NCBI RefSeq assembly: GCF_003627815.1
Contig: NZ_CP032698.1
Span: 7,068,001-7,132,000 of the forward strand
Direction of reading: 5' to 3'
Origin: Streptomyces hundungensis
Lineage (GTDB): Bacteria; Actinomycetota; Actinomycetes; Streptomycetales; Streptomycetaceae
Length of the DNA stretch: 64,000 nucleotides
Shown here piece after piece: positions 7,527 to 15,995 of the stretch (position 1 is its first letter; each line of letters starts with the position of its first letter). The notes beneath the pieces were generated by a model. It ran no database searches, had not been told where the DNA came from, and saw only the letters and a list, made by a program, of their open reading frames with translations. A program made the position numbers and the translations under genes.

Positions 7527-9053
7527 GTGACTTCGCCTGCCTCGACGGAATCCGTTCCGCCCCAGCTCAGCGCGGCGGCGCGCCCAGCACCGGGCCCGGC
7601 CGCCGACGAGGGCCTCGCGCGCCGGCTGCGCGCGCTCGCCTGCACCGCCCCGCTGCACGACCTCGACGTGCGCAAGGCCAACCTCGCGGGGGAGTACTCG
7701 GTGTACGCGATGGCCGAGGTGGCCCTCGCCTCCATCGACCTCGTCACCCTGAACATGGACTTCGACACGGGCGCCGACCACGAGCAGATCGTCGCCCGGC
7801 TCATCCCGCGCGTGGCCGCCCAGGCACCGGACCGGCCCACCGCCGAGCACGAGCGGGTGGCCCGCTGGGTCCTGGAGAACCTGATCAACGTGGGCAGCGT
7901 GGACCGGGGCTTCCGCGCGGTGTACGGCACGTTCAACCCCGACGGCGTCTACGTCCGCAGGGACTACGACTTCAAGCTCCTCGAAGAGGTCCCCGGCTAC
8001 GGCGGCGCCGTCTATCTACGCACCACCGACGAAGCCGTCAACGTCCTGGTCGGCGCCCTCGACACCGATGTCACCAGCGCCCAGATCGCGGCCGAGGTCA
8101 AGCTGGAGGTCCTCATCAGCCGCGGCCGCCTCGCCGACGCCCAGCTCGCCGCCGAACAGGCCCGCTACCGCACGGTGCAGTACGCCGAGACGCTCCGGCG
8201 CACCCTGGAGGCCACCCGGCGCAACGTGCGCGCGGTCGACTGGCTCAACGCGGTGCCGGACATGATCGCCGAGGCCCTCGACCACGTCGCCGACCGCTAC
8301 CGGCACGAGAACGCGATCCTCACCAACATCCGCAAGGCCCGCGACGAGGCGGAGGACCCGGAGCACAAGCGCCGCGCCGCCGAGCTCGTCGACATCGTCA
8401 AGGACTGCATCCGCCGCCACACCCAGCTCCAGTCCCGCCTCCTGGAGGCCGGCCCGCTCTTCCGCGCCGAACAGGACCGCCAGGCCTTCGCCCGCCCCGC
8501 CGCCCGCTCCGGCCTCGACCTGTACGGCCAGCTGGTCGCCCCGCTGCTGCCGCTGCCGGTGGAACAGGCGATCCGGGTGACCGACGCCTTCTTCGCCCGC
8601 GGCACCGGCCCCCGTACCCCGGTGGCGGTGCGCGTCGGCGACCTGGTGGACATACTGCTCACCCCGCCCGTGGAACGGGAGCACCTCGGCGCGGAGATGC
8701 CCGAGCCCGAGCTGATCGCCACCCCCGACGACAGCCGGTTCAGCGAGGAGCAGCTCGCCGCCGCGATGCGCCTGCTCGACCTGGAGCACGACGCGCCCCG
8801 CCGACTGTCGGGCCTGCTCGCCGAGGCCCGCCTGCTCGACCCCGAACTGCCTTATCTGGTCGCCCTGTTGGCGGTCCACGCGGCGAGCCCGCCGGTCGGC
8901 ACGGCCTACCGCCAGGGCGAGGAGCGGCTGTTGTTCGCGGTCGACGACGGCGCGCACCTCGACGACCCGGAGTTCGGCGGCGCGGACCTGATCGTGGGCA
9001 CGGCACTGCTCGACACGGTGGGAATGGCCGCGGGCCGGACGGAGGCGGCGTGA
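7527..9053 (+). CDS. MukF/MksF/JetA-like kleisin subunit of a condensin-like complex
   Basis: The 508-residue protein has an N-terminal helical region (residues 30-140) and a YVRRDYDFKLLEE segment. It then has the family-typical block EVKLEVLISRGRLADAQLAAEQARYRTVQYAETLRRTLEATRRNVRAVDW split over residues 195-245, a coiled-coil middle, and a C-terminal winged-helix-like part. This matches the JetA/MksF/MukF kleisins that bridge SMC heads. It is first of three genes (kleisin, kite, SMC). Start choice is uncertain: GTG 7527 has no Shine-Dalgarno, but a TAATCT -10 ends 7 bp upstream, suggesting a leaderless transcript; a TTG at 7497 is the other option. Family assignment is by pattern, not alignment. 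Confidence 0.72.
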   Translation: MTSPASTESVPPQLSAAARPAPGPAADEGLARRLRALACTAPLHDLDVRKANLAGEYSVYAMAEVALASIDLVTLNMDFDTGADHEQIVARLIPRVAAQAPDRPTAEHERVARWVLENLINVGSVDRGFRAVYGTFNPDGVYVRRDYDFKLLEEVPGYGGAVYLRTTDEAVNVLVGALDTDVTSAQIAAEVKLEVLISRGRLADAQLAAEQARYRTVQYAETLRRTLEATRRNVRAVDWLNAVPDMIAEALDHVADRYRHENAILTNIRKARDEAEDPEHKRRAAELVDIVKDCIRRHTQLQSRLLEAGPLFRAEQDRQAFARPAARSGLDLYGQLVAPLLPLPVEQAIRVTDAFFARGTGPRTPVAVRVGDLVDILLTPPVEREHLGAEMPEPELIATPDDSRFSEEQLAAAMRLLDLEHDAPRRLSGLLAEARLLDPELPYLVALLAVHAASPPVGTAYRQGEERLLFAVDDGAHLDDPEFGGADLIVGTALLDTVGMAAGRTEAA

Positions 9054-9055
9054 GA

Positions 9056-9364
9056 TTTCCCCCACCCCGCCCCTTCCCGAACCCCTCCGGGTGTGGGCGT
9101 CCGACCGCGGGTCCGTACTCCTGGGGCTCCGCCCCAGACCCCGCTCCTCAAACGCCGGAGGGGCTGAATTGGCCTGCGCCGAGGTCTGGGGGCCGGTGTT
9201 ACCCAGACCCGGCCCCCAGCACGCCGAAGGGGCTGGAATCGGCGCTGCCGCGGGGTCGAGGGGCGCAGCCACCGTGGGGGTCTGGGGGCGCAGCCCTCAG
9301 GACGACCGCCCTCCCTTTCCCTTCTCACCCCCGGAGGGTTGCGGGAAGGGGCGGGGTGGGGAAA
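9056..9364. mobile_element. MITE-like element with 34-36 bp terminal inverted repeats
   Basis: The arms at 9056-9091 and 9329-9364 are near-perfect reverse complements (the left reads TTTCCCCCACCCCGCCCC and continues to CTCCGGG; the right reads CCCGGAGG and ends GGGGCGGGGTGGGGAAA). Between them lie two degenerate copies of a Streptomyces-type dispersed repeat (GGGGCTCCGCCCCAGACCCC and CTCAAACGCCGGAGGGGCT). There is no transposase. It begins three bases after the kleisin stop codon and ends about 70 bp before the kite gene, so it sits inside the operon and accounts for most of the 382-bp gap. Confidence 0.6.
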
Positions 9365-9435
9365 CCGCCCGCCGCAGGCGCCCAGCCCCCCGCAGTCGAG
9401 CACACGCACCACCACCACCGCACGATGGAGCACCC

Positions 9436-10338
9436 GTGACCGATCAGCACCCCGAGCCCGCCTTCGGCGACGACGCCCCGGCGCCCGCGGCGACCGGCAC
9501 CGGCGGCGAGGGCCGGATCACCCCCGCCGACGCCGCCGACGCCGCCCGGCTCGTCGCCTTCGGCCTCCAGCCCAAACTGCTGCCGGCCCGCGACGCGGAG
9601 TACGCCGAACTGCTCCGCCGCCACCGCGAGGACCCCGCCTTCGCGCGGCTCGCCGACGCCGTCGCCGCGGGGCTCGGCCTGATCGTCCTGGAGGTGTCCC
9701 CCCGCGCCGGCATGGCCGTGACCGCCGCCGAGGACTCCGTCTTCGCCGTCCGCATGGGCGACTACGCCCGCCGCGCCGCCGCCCCCGACTCCGCCGACCG
9801 CTTCCTGCACGGCCTGGCCCATCTCGCCGTCGCCGCCCTCGCGTTCCCCCGCCCCGAGGACCTCGCCGACGACGGCTACATCGGCCGTATCACCGTCAAC
9901 GGCGTGGACGCGTTCGTCCGGCAGGCCTGCCGCCGCCTCGAAGAGCGGGCCGAGGAGACCGGCGAGAACACCGACCCGGAGACCGGCGCCCCCGGCCTGG
10001 AGGCCGCCTGGCGGATCTACGCGCGGCGCAGCTCCACCGGCGCCACCAAGGACGCCCGCCGACTCGCCGGTTCCACCACCGGCATCGTCGCCAAGGCGGT
10101 CGCCTTCCTCACCGAATCCGGCTTCCTCCAGCGGACCGGGGACGACGCGGGCGGCGCCTACCGCACCACCGCCCGCTACCAGTTGCAGGTCCGCGACATG
10201 GCGGGCAGCGCCGCCCTCACCGAGCTGATCGAGCTCGGCGTGGTCGCGGTCACCGACGGCGGCGCCACCCTGCTGCCGCCGCCCGACGCCGACGACCTGG
10301 AACTGGTGGCCGACGCCGGACTGCCGTTCCACTCCTGA
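9436..10338 (+). CDS. MukE/MksE/JetB-like kite subunit of a condensin-like complex
   Basis: The 300-residue protein has an acidic low-complexity N-terminus. It then has DAEYAELLRRHREDPAFARLADAVAAGLGLIVLEV, a pattern seen at the start of JetB/MksE proteins (about residues 50-95), and two winged-helix-like modules; the second is around TTGIVAKAVAFLTESGFLQRT and YRTTARYQLQVRDM. Kite proteins bind the kleisin and regulate DNA loading. GTG 9436 has a GGAG site six bases upstream. It lies between the kleisin and SMC genes, and the gap to the SMC gene is 46 bp. Assignment rests on context and pattern. Confidence 0.68.
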   Translation: MTDQHPEPAFGDDAPAPAATGTGGEGRITPADAADAARLVAFGLQPKLLPARDAEYAELLRRHREDPAFARLADAVAAGLGLIVLEVSPRAGMAVTAAEDSVFAVRMGDYARRAAAPDSADRFLHGLAHLAVAALAFPRPEDLADDGYIGRITVNGVDAFVRQACRRLEERAEETGENTDPETGAPGLEAAWRIYARRSSTGATKDARRLAGSTTGIVAKAVAFLTESGFLQRTGDDAGGAYRTTARYQLQVRDMAGSAALTELIELGVVAVTDGGATLLPPPDADDLELVADAGLPFHS

Positions 10339-10384
10339 CGCCGCCTCCCCCCTCCGCCCCCCACCACCACGAGAGTCCGCCGAC

Positions 10385-13300
10385 ATGTACGAGCTGTCCC
10401 GGGTCCGCCTCTACTCCATCGGGCCTGCCGGTGCGCGCTATGCCGACACCGTGCTTGACCTGCGGGGAGTCGGCGCGCCCGTGCCCAACCCGGCCCCCGC
10501 GCAGGCCGAGTTCTTCGAGGACGAGCCGGTCGGCCCGCCGCGCCGCCCCGCGCCCGCGGGCGTGCTCTTCCTGGAGAACGGCGGCGGCAAGTCCGTACTG
10601 CTGAAGCTGATCTTCTCGGTGATGCTGCCGGGCCACCGCAACACCCTGGGCGGCGCCAGCTCCGGCGTCCTGCGCAAATTCCTGCTCGCCGACGACTGCG
10701 GGCACGTCGCCTTGGAGTGGCAGCACACCCTGACCGGCGAACTCGTCGTGGTCGGCAAGGTCAGTGAGTGGCGCGGGCGCCAAGTCTCCAACGATCCAAG
10801 GAAGTTCGCCGAGGCCTGGTACTCCTTCCGGCCGGGCCCCGGCCTCAGCCTCGACTCGCTGCCGGTCGCCGAGTCCAGCGCGATGCGGCCGTCCGCCGAG
10901 GGCGCCTCGGGCGCCCAGGGCCGGCGCCGCACCATGAAGGGCTTCCGCGACGCCATCACCGAGGCGGCCAAGGTCTACCCCCATCTCGAGGTGTACTGGG
11001 AAGAGATCCACGACCGCTGGAACGAGCACCTCGGCGAGCTCGGTCTCGACCCCGAACTCTTCCGCTACCAGCGGGAGATGAACGCCGACGAGGGCGAGGC
11101 CGCCGGCCTGTTCGCGGTCAAGAAGGACTCCGACTTCACCGACCTGCTCCTGCGCGCCGTCACCGACACCCGCGACACCGACGGCCTCGCCGACCTGGTC
11201 AGCGGCTTCGGCAACAAGCTCGGCCGACGCGCCGAACTCACCGCGGAGCGCGACTTCACCGCCGGCTCGGTCGACCTCCTGAACCGCATCGTCGAAGCCG
11301 CCGACACCCGCGCCCGGGCCCGTGACGTCCACGCCGCGGCCGAACGGCGCACCCGCAGGCTCGCGCGCCGCCTCTCGGCCCGCGCCGCCGAAGAGCGCGG
11401 CCGCGCCGCCGACCTCGCCCACCAGGTCACCGCCGCCGCCCAGCACGTCACCCTCGCCGAGCAGGCCCGCGGCCGCAGCTCCCTGATCGCCTCCGAACTC
11501 GCCTACCGCCACGCCTCGTTGGCGCTCGCCGTCGCCGAGAAGGCCGCCGCCGCGCAGCGCCGCGAACTGGCCGACGCCCGTACGCTCCACTCCGCCTGGC
11601 AGGCCGCCGAGGCCGTCCTGCGCCACCGCGCCGCCGCCGACCGCTCGGCCCGCGTGGCCGCCGCCATCCAGGAGGCCGAACGCGACGCGGCCCCCGCCCT
11701 CGCCGCCCGCGCCAAGGCCGCCGCCGATCTCGTACGGGCCCTGCACACGGCCGCCGAGGACGGCGAGCGCCTCGCGGCCGAGGAGGAGGAGCGCTCCGCG
11801 GCCCTCCAGGAAGCGGGCGAGGCGGCGCACCGCGACGCCACGGCCGCCGCGACCGAGGCCCAGCGGGCCCGCAGCGAGGCCGGGCACCTGCGCCAGCGTC
11901 TGGCCGAGGTCGAGCAGGAGACCGCCGAGGCGGTCCGCGCGGGCTGGCTGGACGACAGCGCCCCGGACGCCGACCCGGCGCGCGCCGCGCTCGCCGCGAG
12001 CGACGCGGAGAAGAACGCGGTGGCCGGCTGGGACGCCGCCCGCGAAGCCGCCCGCACCGCCGCCGACCGGGCCCGTGAGGCCGCCTCCGTCGAGGCCCGC
12101 GCCGAACTGGCCGCGGCCCGCGCCGACGACGCCGCCCGCGCCGCCGGCCACGCCTACGACGCCGAACGCCGGGCCGCCGAGTCGCTCGCCGGGGAAGAGC
12201 GCCTGGCCGAACTGCTCGGCCTGCCCGCGGTCGGCGCCGCGGTGCCCGAGCCCCGCAAACCCGACGGCGAGAGCGGCCAAAGCCCGCTCACCGCCGAGGA
12301 GTTGGACCGTGCGGCGGAAGAGCTGCGCGAGCTCCTCGACCAGCGGGTGGCCTCTGCCGAACGCCAGCTGTTCGACCTGCGCACGGCGGCCGCCGACGAC
12401 GCGCGCATCCTCGGCGCGCTCGGTGACGGCGGTCTCCTGCCGCCCAGCCCCGATGTGCTGGCCACCGTCGAATACCTCGGCGAGCACGGCATCCCGGCGC
12501 TGCCCGGCTGGCGCTACCTCGCACAGGCCGTCGCTCCCGCCGACCACGCCGCGGTGCTCGCGGCCCGCCCCGAACTCGTCGACGGCGTGGTCATCACCGA
12601 CCCGGCCTCGCACGCCCGGGCCCGCGAGGCGCTCGCGAACGCCGCGCTGTTGCCGCGCTCCGCCGTGGCCGTCGGCACCACCGCCGCCCTGCTCGCGCCC
12701 GTTCCGGCCCCGGACTCGGGCACCGACAGCGGCATCTTCCTCGTGCCGCCGAACCCGGCGATGCACGACGAGCACGCCGCCGACGAGGAACGCCAGGCAC
12801 TGCGCGGCCGGGCCACCGCCCGGGACGAGGAGATCCGGGCGCTGGCCGCCCGGCTCACCGGTGACCGCTCGCTGGCCGCCCGGATCGGATCCTGGCGCGC
12901 CGACTGCCCGCCCGGCATGCTCGCCGAACTCGCCACGGCCGCCCGTGCCACCCGTGAAGCCGCCGGTGAGGCCGCCCAGGTCCTGGACGAGGCCCGCACC
13001 GCGCGGGCCGAGGCGGACGAGGCGGCCGCCGAGACCGCGCGGGTACGCGAGGAGCGCCAAGAGGCCGCCCAGCGCGCCCGGCGCGCCGCCGACGCGCTCG
13101 CCGGCCTCGCCTTCCGGCTCCGCGAGCGGGCCGGCTGGCAGGTCAAGCTCCGTGAACTCGCCGACGAGGCCGCCGAGTCGGAGGCCCGCGCCCAGACGCT
13201 GCTGGAGCGCGCCAAGGCCGCCGACGAGGACCGCCGCGCCGCCCAGCGCGCCGCCGACGACGCCCACCGGACCTCCCGGGCGCTGCGCGCCGAGCGCGCC

Positions 13301-14992
13301 GAGATCGCGGGCGCCCCCGAGCACCTCCCCGAGCCCGAGGCCGACGCCCCGCGCACCTCGCTGCCCGCCCTGCGCGAGGCCTACCGCGCCGCGTCCCAGC
13401 TGTACGAGAAGGTCGGCGTCGGCGCCGACCTGCGCGCCGAGCAGGCCCGTGCCGAGAGCGACGAGAGCGCGGCGCTGGCCGAGCTCGACCGGCTCACCAA
13501 CAAGGTGCGCACCCGCGCGGCCACCCTCCTCGAAGGCACCGACGGCGCGGACGGCCCCTCCCGGCAGGCGGCCGCCGCCCGCGCCGAATCGCTCGTGCAG
13601 ATGTTGGAGACGCGGGCGTCCACGGCCAGTGAACAGCTCGGCCGGCTGCGCGGCGAGGCCGAACGCCTGGCCCCCGCCGACGGCGACGCGCACACCGAAC
13701 TCCCCGACGGCCAGGTGCCCGCCGACGCCGAACAGGCCCAGGCCCTGCTGCGTACCGCGACGGCCGAACTCGCCGCGCGCACCGACGAGTTGGACGCCTC
13801 CCGGGCCGCGCACGCCCAACTGCTCACCGCCCACCGGGCCGCCGAGGACGGGGCGGGCGGCTTCGAGGAGACCGCGGCGCTCCTGCGCGACCTGCTGCGG
13901 GACAACGGCCAGGGCCCCGAGGAGGAGAGCGCGCCCGAGCCGTATCCGGGCACCTGGGAGGAGGCCCGCCAGGCCGCCGCCGAGACCCGGCGCGCCCTGC
14001 GCGGCTGCACCGGCGACCTGTCGGCCGCGGACTCCGCCGTGCGCGAGGCGAGCGACATCCTGGTGCGCCACGCCAACGCCACCCGCTACGAGCAGGTCCG
14101 CACCCCGGCCCGCCAGCAGATCCGCGAACTGCCCGCCGCCGCCCTGCCCGAGCACGCCGCCGCGTGGGCCGCCGCCTTCGAACCCCGGCTTCGCGTCCTG
14201 ACCGACGAGCTGGAGCAGCTGGAGCGCAACCGCGACTCGATCGTCGACCGGCTGCGCGGCCTGGTGGAATCGGCGCTCACCACGCTGCGCTCCGCCCAGC
14301 GCCTGTCCCAGCTTCCCGAAGGCCTCGGCGAGTGGTCCGGCCAGGAGTTCCTGCGGGTCCGCTTCGACGAACCCGACCAGGCCACCCTCACCGAACGCCT
14401 CGGCGAGGTCATCGACGAGGCCACCCGCGCCGCCGTCAAGAAGAACTCCGATCTGCGCCGCGACGGCATGTCCCTGCTGCTGCGCGGAGTCCAGGCGGCC
14501 CTTGAGCCGCGCGGCATCTCCGTGGAGATCCTCAAGCCGGACGCGGTGCTGCGCGCCGAGCGCGTCCCCGTCGGACAGATGGGGGACGTGTTCTCAGGCG
14601 GCCAGCTGCTCACCGCCGCGATCGCCCTGTACTGCACGATGGCGGCGCTGCGCAGCAACGACCGGGGCCGCGACAAACACCGGCACGCCGGCACGCTCTT
14701 CCTCGACAACCCCATCGGCCGCGCGAACGCGACGTACCTCCTGGAGCTCCAGCGGGCCGTCTCCGATGCCCTCGGCGTCCAACTCCTCTACACCACGGGC
14801 CTGTTCGACACGACGGCGCTCGCCGAATTCCCCCTGGTGATCCGGTTGCGCAACGACGCGGACCTGAGGGCGGGCCTGAAGTACATCAGCGTCGAGGAGC
14901 ATCTGCGCCCCGGCCTCCCCCAGCAGGAGACCACGGGCGAGACCGTGCACGGCGAGATCACCGCGACGCGCATGTTCAAGAGGCCCGCCTGA
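10385..14992 (+). CDS. SMC/MukB/JetC-like ATPase of a condensin-like complex
   Basis: The 1535-residue protein is organised like an SMC. It has an N-terminal ATPase half with Walker A ENGGGKSVLLK (about residues 64-74), long Ala/Glu/Arg coiled coils, and a hinge-like globular segment near residues 605-800 (DGGLLPPSPDVLATVEYLG, PELVDGVVITDPAS). A returning coiled coil follows, and a C-terminal head with the ABC signature FSGGQLLT (1403-1410) and Walker B TLFLDNPIG (1437-1445). The residue after the Walker B Asp is Asn 1442 rather than the usual catalytic Glu. The size is close to MukB/JetC. It should dimerise and entrap DNA with the two upstream subunits. No nuclease subunit gene follows. Confidence 0.82.
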   Translation: MYELSRVRLYSIGPAGARYADTVLDLRGVGAPVPNPAPAQAEFFEDEPVGPPRRPAPAGVLFLENGGGKSVLLKLIFSVMLPGHRNTLGGASSGVLRKFLLADDCGHVALEWQHTLTGELVVVGKVSEWRGRQVSNDPRKFAEAWYSFRPGPGLSLDSLPVAESSAMRPSAEGASGAQGRRRTMKGFRDAITEAAKVYPHLEVYWEEIHDRWNEHLGELGLDPELFRYQREMNADEGEAAGLFAVKKDSDFTDLLLRAVTDTRDTDGLADLVSGFGNKLGRRAELTAERDFTAGSVDLLNRIVEAADTRARARDVHAAAERRTRRLARRLSARAAEERGRAADLAHQVTAAAQHVTLAEQARGRSSLIASELAYRHASLALAVAEKAAAAQRRELADARTLHSAWQAAEAVLRHRAAADRSARVAAAIQEAERDAAPALAARAKAAADLVRALHTAAEDGERLAAEEEERSAALQEAGEAAHRDATAAATEAQRARSEAGHLRQRLAEVEQETAEAVRAGWLDDSAPDADPARAALAASDAEKNAVAGWDAAREAARTAADRAREAASVEARAELAAARADDAARAAGHAYDAERRAAESLAGEERLAELLGLPAVGAAVPEPRKPDGESGQSPLTAEELDRAAEELRELLDQRVASAERQLFDLRTAAADDARILGALGDGGLLPPSPDVLATVEYLGEHGIPALPGWRYLAQAVAPADHAAVLAARPELVDGVVITDPASHARAREALANAALLPRSAVAVGTTAALLAPVPAPDSGTDSGIFLVPPNPAMHDEHAADEERQALRGRATARDEEIRALAARLTGDRSLAARIGSWRADCPPGMLAELATAARATREAAGEAAQVLDEARTARAEADEAAAETARVREERQEAAQRARRAADALAGLAFRLRERAGWQVKLRELADEAAESEARAQTLLERAKAADEDRRAAQRAADDAHRTSRALRAERAEIAGAPEHLPEPEADAPRTSLPALREAYRAASQLYEKVGVGADLRAEQARAESDESAALAELDRLTNKVRTRAATLLEGTDGADGPSRQAAAARAESLVQMLETRASTASEQLGRLRGEAERLAPADGDAHTELPDGQVPADAEQAQALLRTATAELAARTDELDASRAAHAQLLTAHRAAEDGAGGFEETAALLRDLLRDNGQGPEEESAPEPYPGTWEEARQAAAETRRALRGCTGDLSAADSAVREASDILVRHANATRYEQVRTPARQQIRELPAAALPEHAAAWAAAFEPRLRVLTDELEQLERNRDSIVDRLRGLVESALTTLRSAQRLSQLPEGLGEWSGQEFLRVRFDEPDQATLTERLGEVIDEATRAAVKKNSDLRRDGMSLLLRGVQAALEPRGISVEILKPDAVLRAERVPVGQMGDVFSGGQLLTAAIALYCTMAALRSNDRGRDKHRHAGTLFLDNPIGRANATYLLELQRAVSDALGVQLLYTTGLFDTTALAEFPLVIRLRNDADLRAGLKYISVEEHLRPGLPQQETTGETVHGEITATRMFKRPA

Positions 14993-15026
14993 TCGGCCGA
15001 TTGGCAGCGCGAGGTGCCGCGCCGCG

Positions 15027-15206
15027 CCCTGGGCCGGCTCTCGGCTCCGGGCCGCGGGCGGCGCCCAGGCGAGTGGCGCAGCTCCGGGCCGCGACGCCGC
15101 CCAGGCGAGTGGCTCAGCTCCGGGCCGCTGCGGCGCCCCGGCGGCTCAGCTCCGGGTCGCTGCGGCGCCCCGGCGGCTCGGCTCCGGGTCGCTGCGGCGC
15201 CTGGCG
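15027..15206. repeat. Imperfect tandem repeat, about five copies of 32-37 bp
   Basis: Copies start with a CCCAGG/CCCCGG/CCCTGG block near 15027, 15064, 15100, 15136 and 15168, and share a GGCTCAGCTCCGGG(T/C)CGCTGCGGCG-like core. The period is 36-37 bp in the first copies and 32 bp in the last ones. The block lies between the SMC stop and the end of the convergent small membrane protein gene. No ORF or hairpin terminator explains it. Confidence 0.6.
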
Positions 15207-15207
15207 G

Positions 15208-15609
15208 TCAGGCCCGGGACAGCCGCTGCCCCGAACCGTCCGTGGAGCGTATTCGCGCCGCACCCTGCGTGGTACGCGCCGCTCGGCGGGCCCGGCGCCG
15301 CTCCCGGCGCAACTTGCGCGCCGTGCTGCTCGGCATCGACACCACGCCGTTGCGCTGGTTCCACACCTGGCGGGTGACCCAGACGTCGAGCACGCCCCAG
15401 GTGGCGAGGACCGTGCTGCCGACGCTGCTCAGCACCATCGGGAAGGCCAGCCACGAACCGGCGAGCGTGGACAGGAAGGCGACCACCGCCTGCATCAGCG
15501 TGGCCGCGACGATGATCACGGCGCGGACGGCCGCCGTGCGGACCGGATCGGGCAACCGGGGCCGTACGGCCGGCTCTTCCACCCACAAGGGCCGCTGCTC
15601 AACGCTCAT
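15208..15609 (-). CDS. Small membrane protein of unknown function
   Basis: The 133-residue protein starts MSVEQRPLWVEEPAVRP. It has two hydrophobic segments (AVRAVIIVAATLMQAVVAFL and AFPMVLSSVGSTVLATWGVL, about residues 27-75) and a strongly basic tail (KLRRERRRARRAAR) that should lie in the cytosol. A GGGGAGGAATG ribosome site precedes the ATG. It points toward the SMC gene, with the tandem repeat between them. I recognise no family. It could be a membrane-anchored partner of either neighbour, but nothing shows that. Confidence 0.65.
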   Translation of the reverse strand: MSVEQRPLWVEEPAVRPRLPDPVRTAAVRAVIIVAATLMQAVVAFLSTLAGSWLAFPMVLSSVGSTVLATWGVLDVWVTRQVWNQRNGVVSMPSSTARKLRRERRRARRAARTTQGAARIRSTDGSGQRLSRA

Positions 15610-15995
15610 CCTTCATTCCTCCCCACCGGCGAAGGCTCGATGCCTCGCTCCCGCCGCGGGCCGCGCGCCGTCCGCGCCCGCTCCGACCGGACCCGCTCCC
15701 CGCCACGCGTACCCCGCTCGTCCCACACCACCCGTACGGACAGACGAACGGAACTCCCGGAAGATTCCCGGGATTTGGCCGGAAGGAGCACTTCCAGCCA
15801 TCTGCCGGAAGGGTCGAAAAGCCGCCATGACGGGTGACCTCGGCTTCGGGCCGGGGTGCCATCTCCCGGAATACCGGGACAACTCATGATCACCGCCTCC
15901 GACAGCGGCCGAAAATCGTCCGGACGTGCCTTCGAGTTGTCTGTGCGTCGGTAGTAGGCTCACGCCGTTTGTTGACGGTTGATCTGGGGGAGGCC

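Noticed and set aside
10250..14155. 1301-codon minus-strand ORF opposite the SMC gene
   Set aside because: It is Gly/Arg/Val-rich low-complexity sequence produced by high-GC antisense reading; the plus-strand frame has SMC motifs.
15027..15206. Possible CRISPR array
   Set aside because: The repeats are directly adjacent without unique spacers, imperfect in length, and no cas genes are present.
14993..15900. JetD/MksG nuclease gene downstream of the SMC gene
   Set aside because: No frame in this stretch has TOPRIM-like acidic motifs; the only credible gene is a small membrane protein on the other strand.
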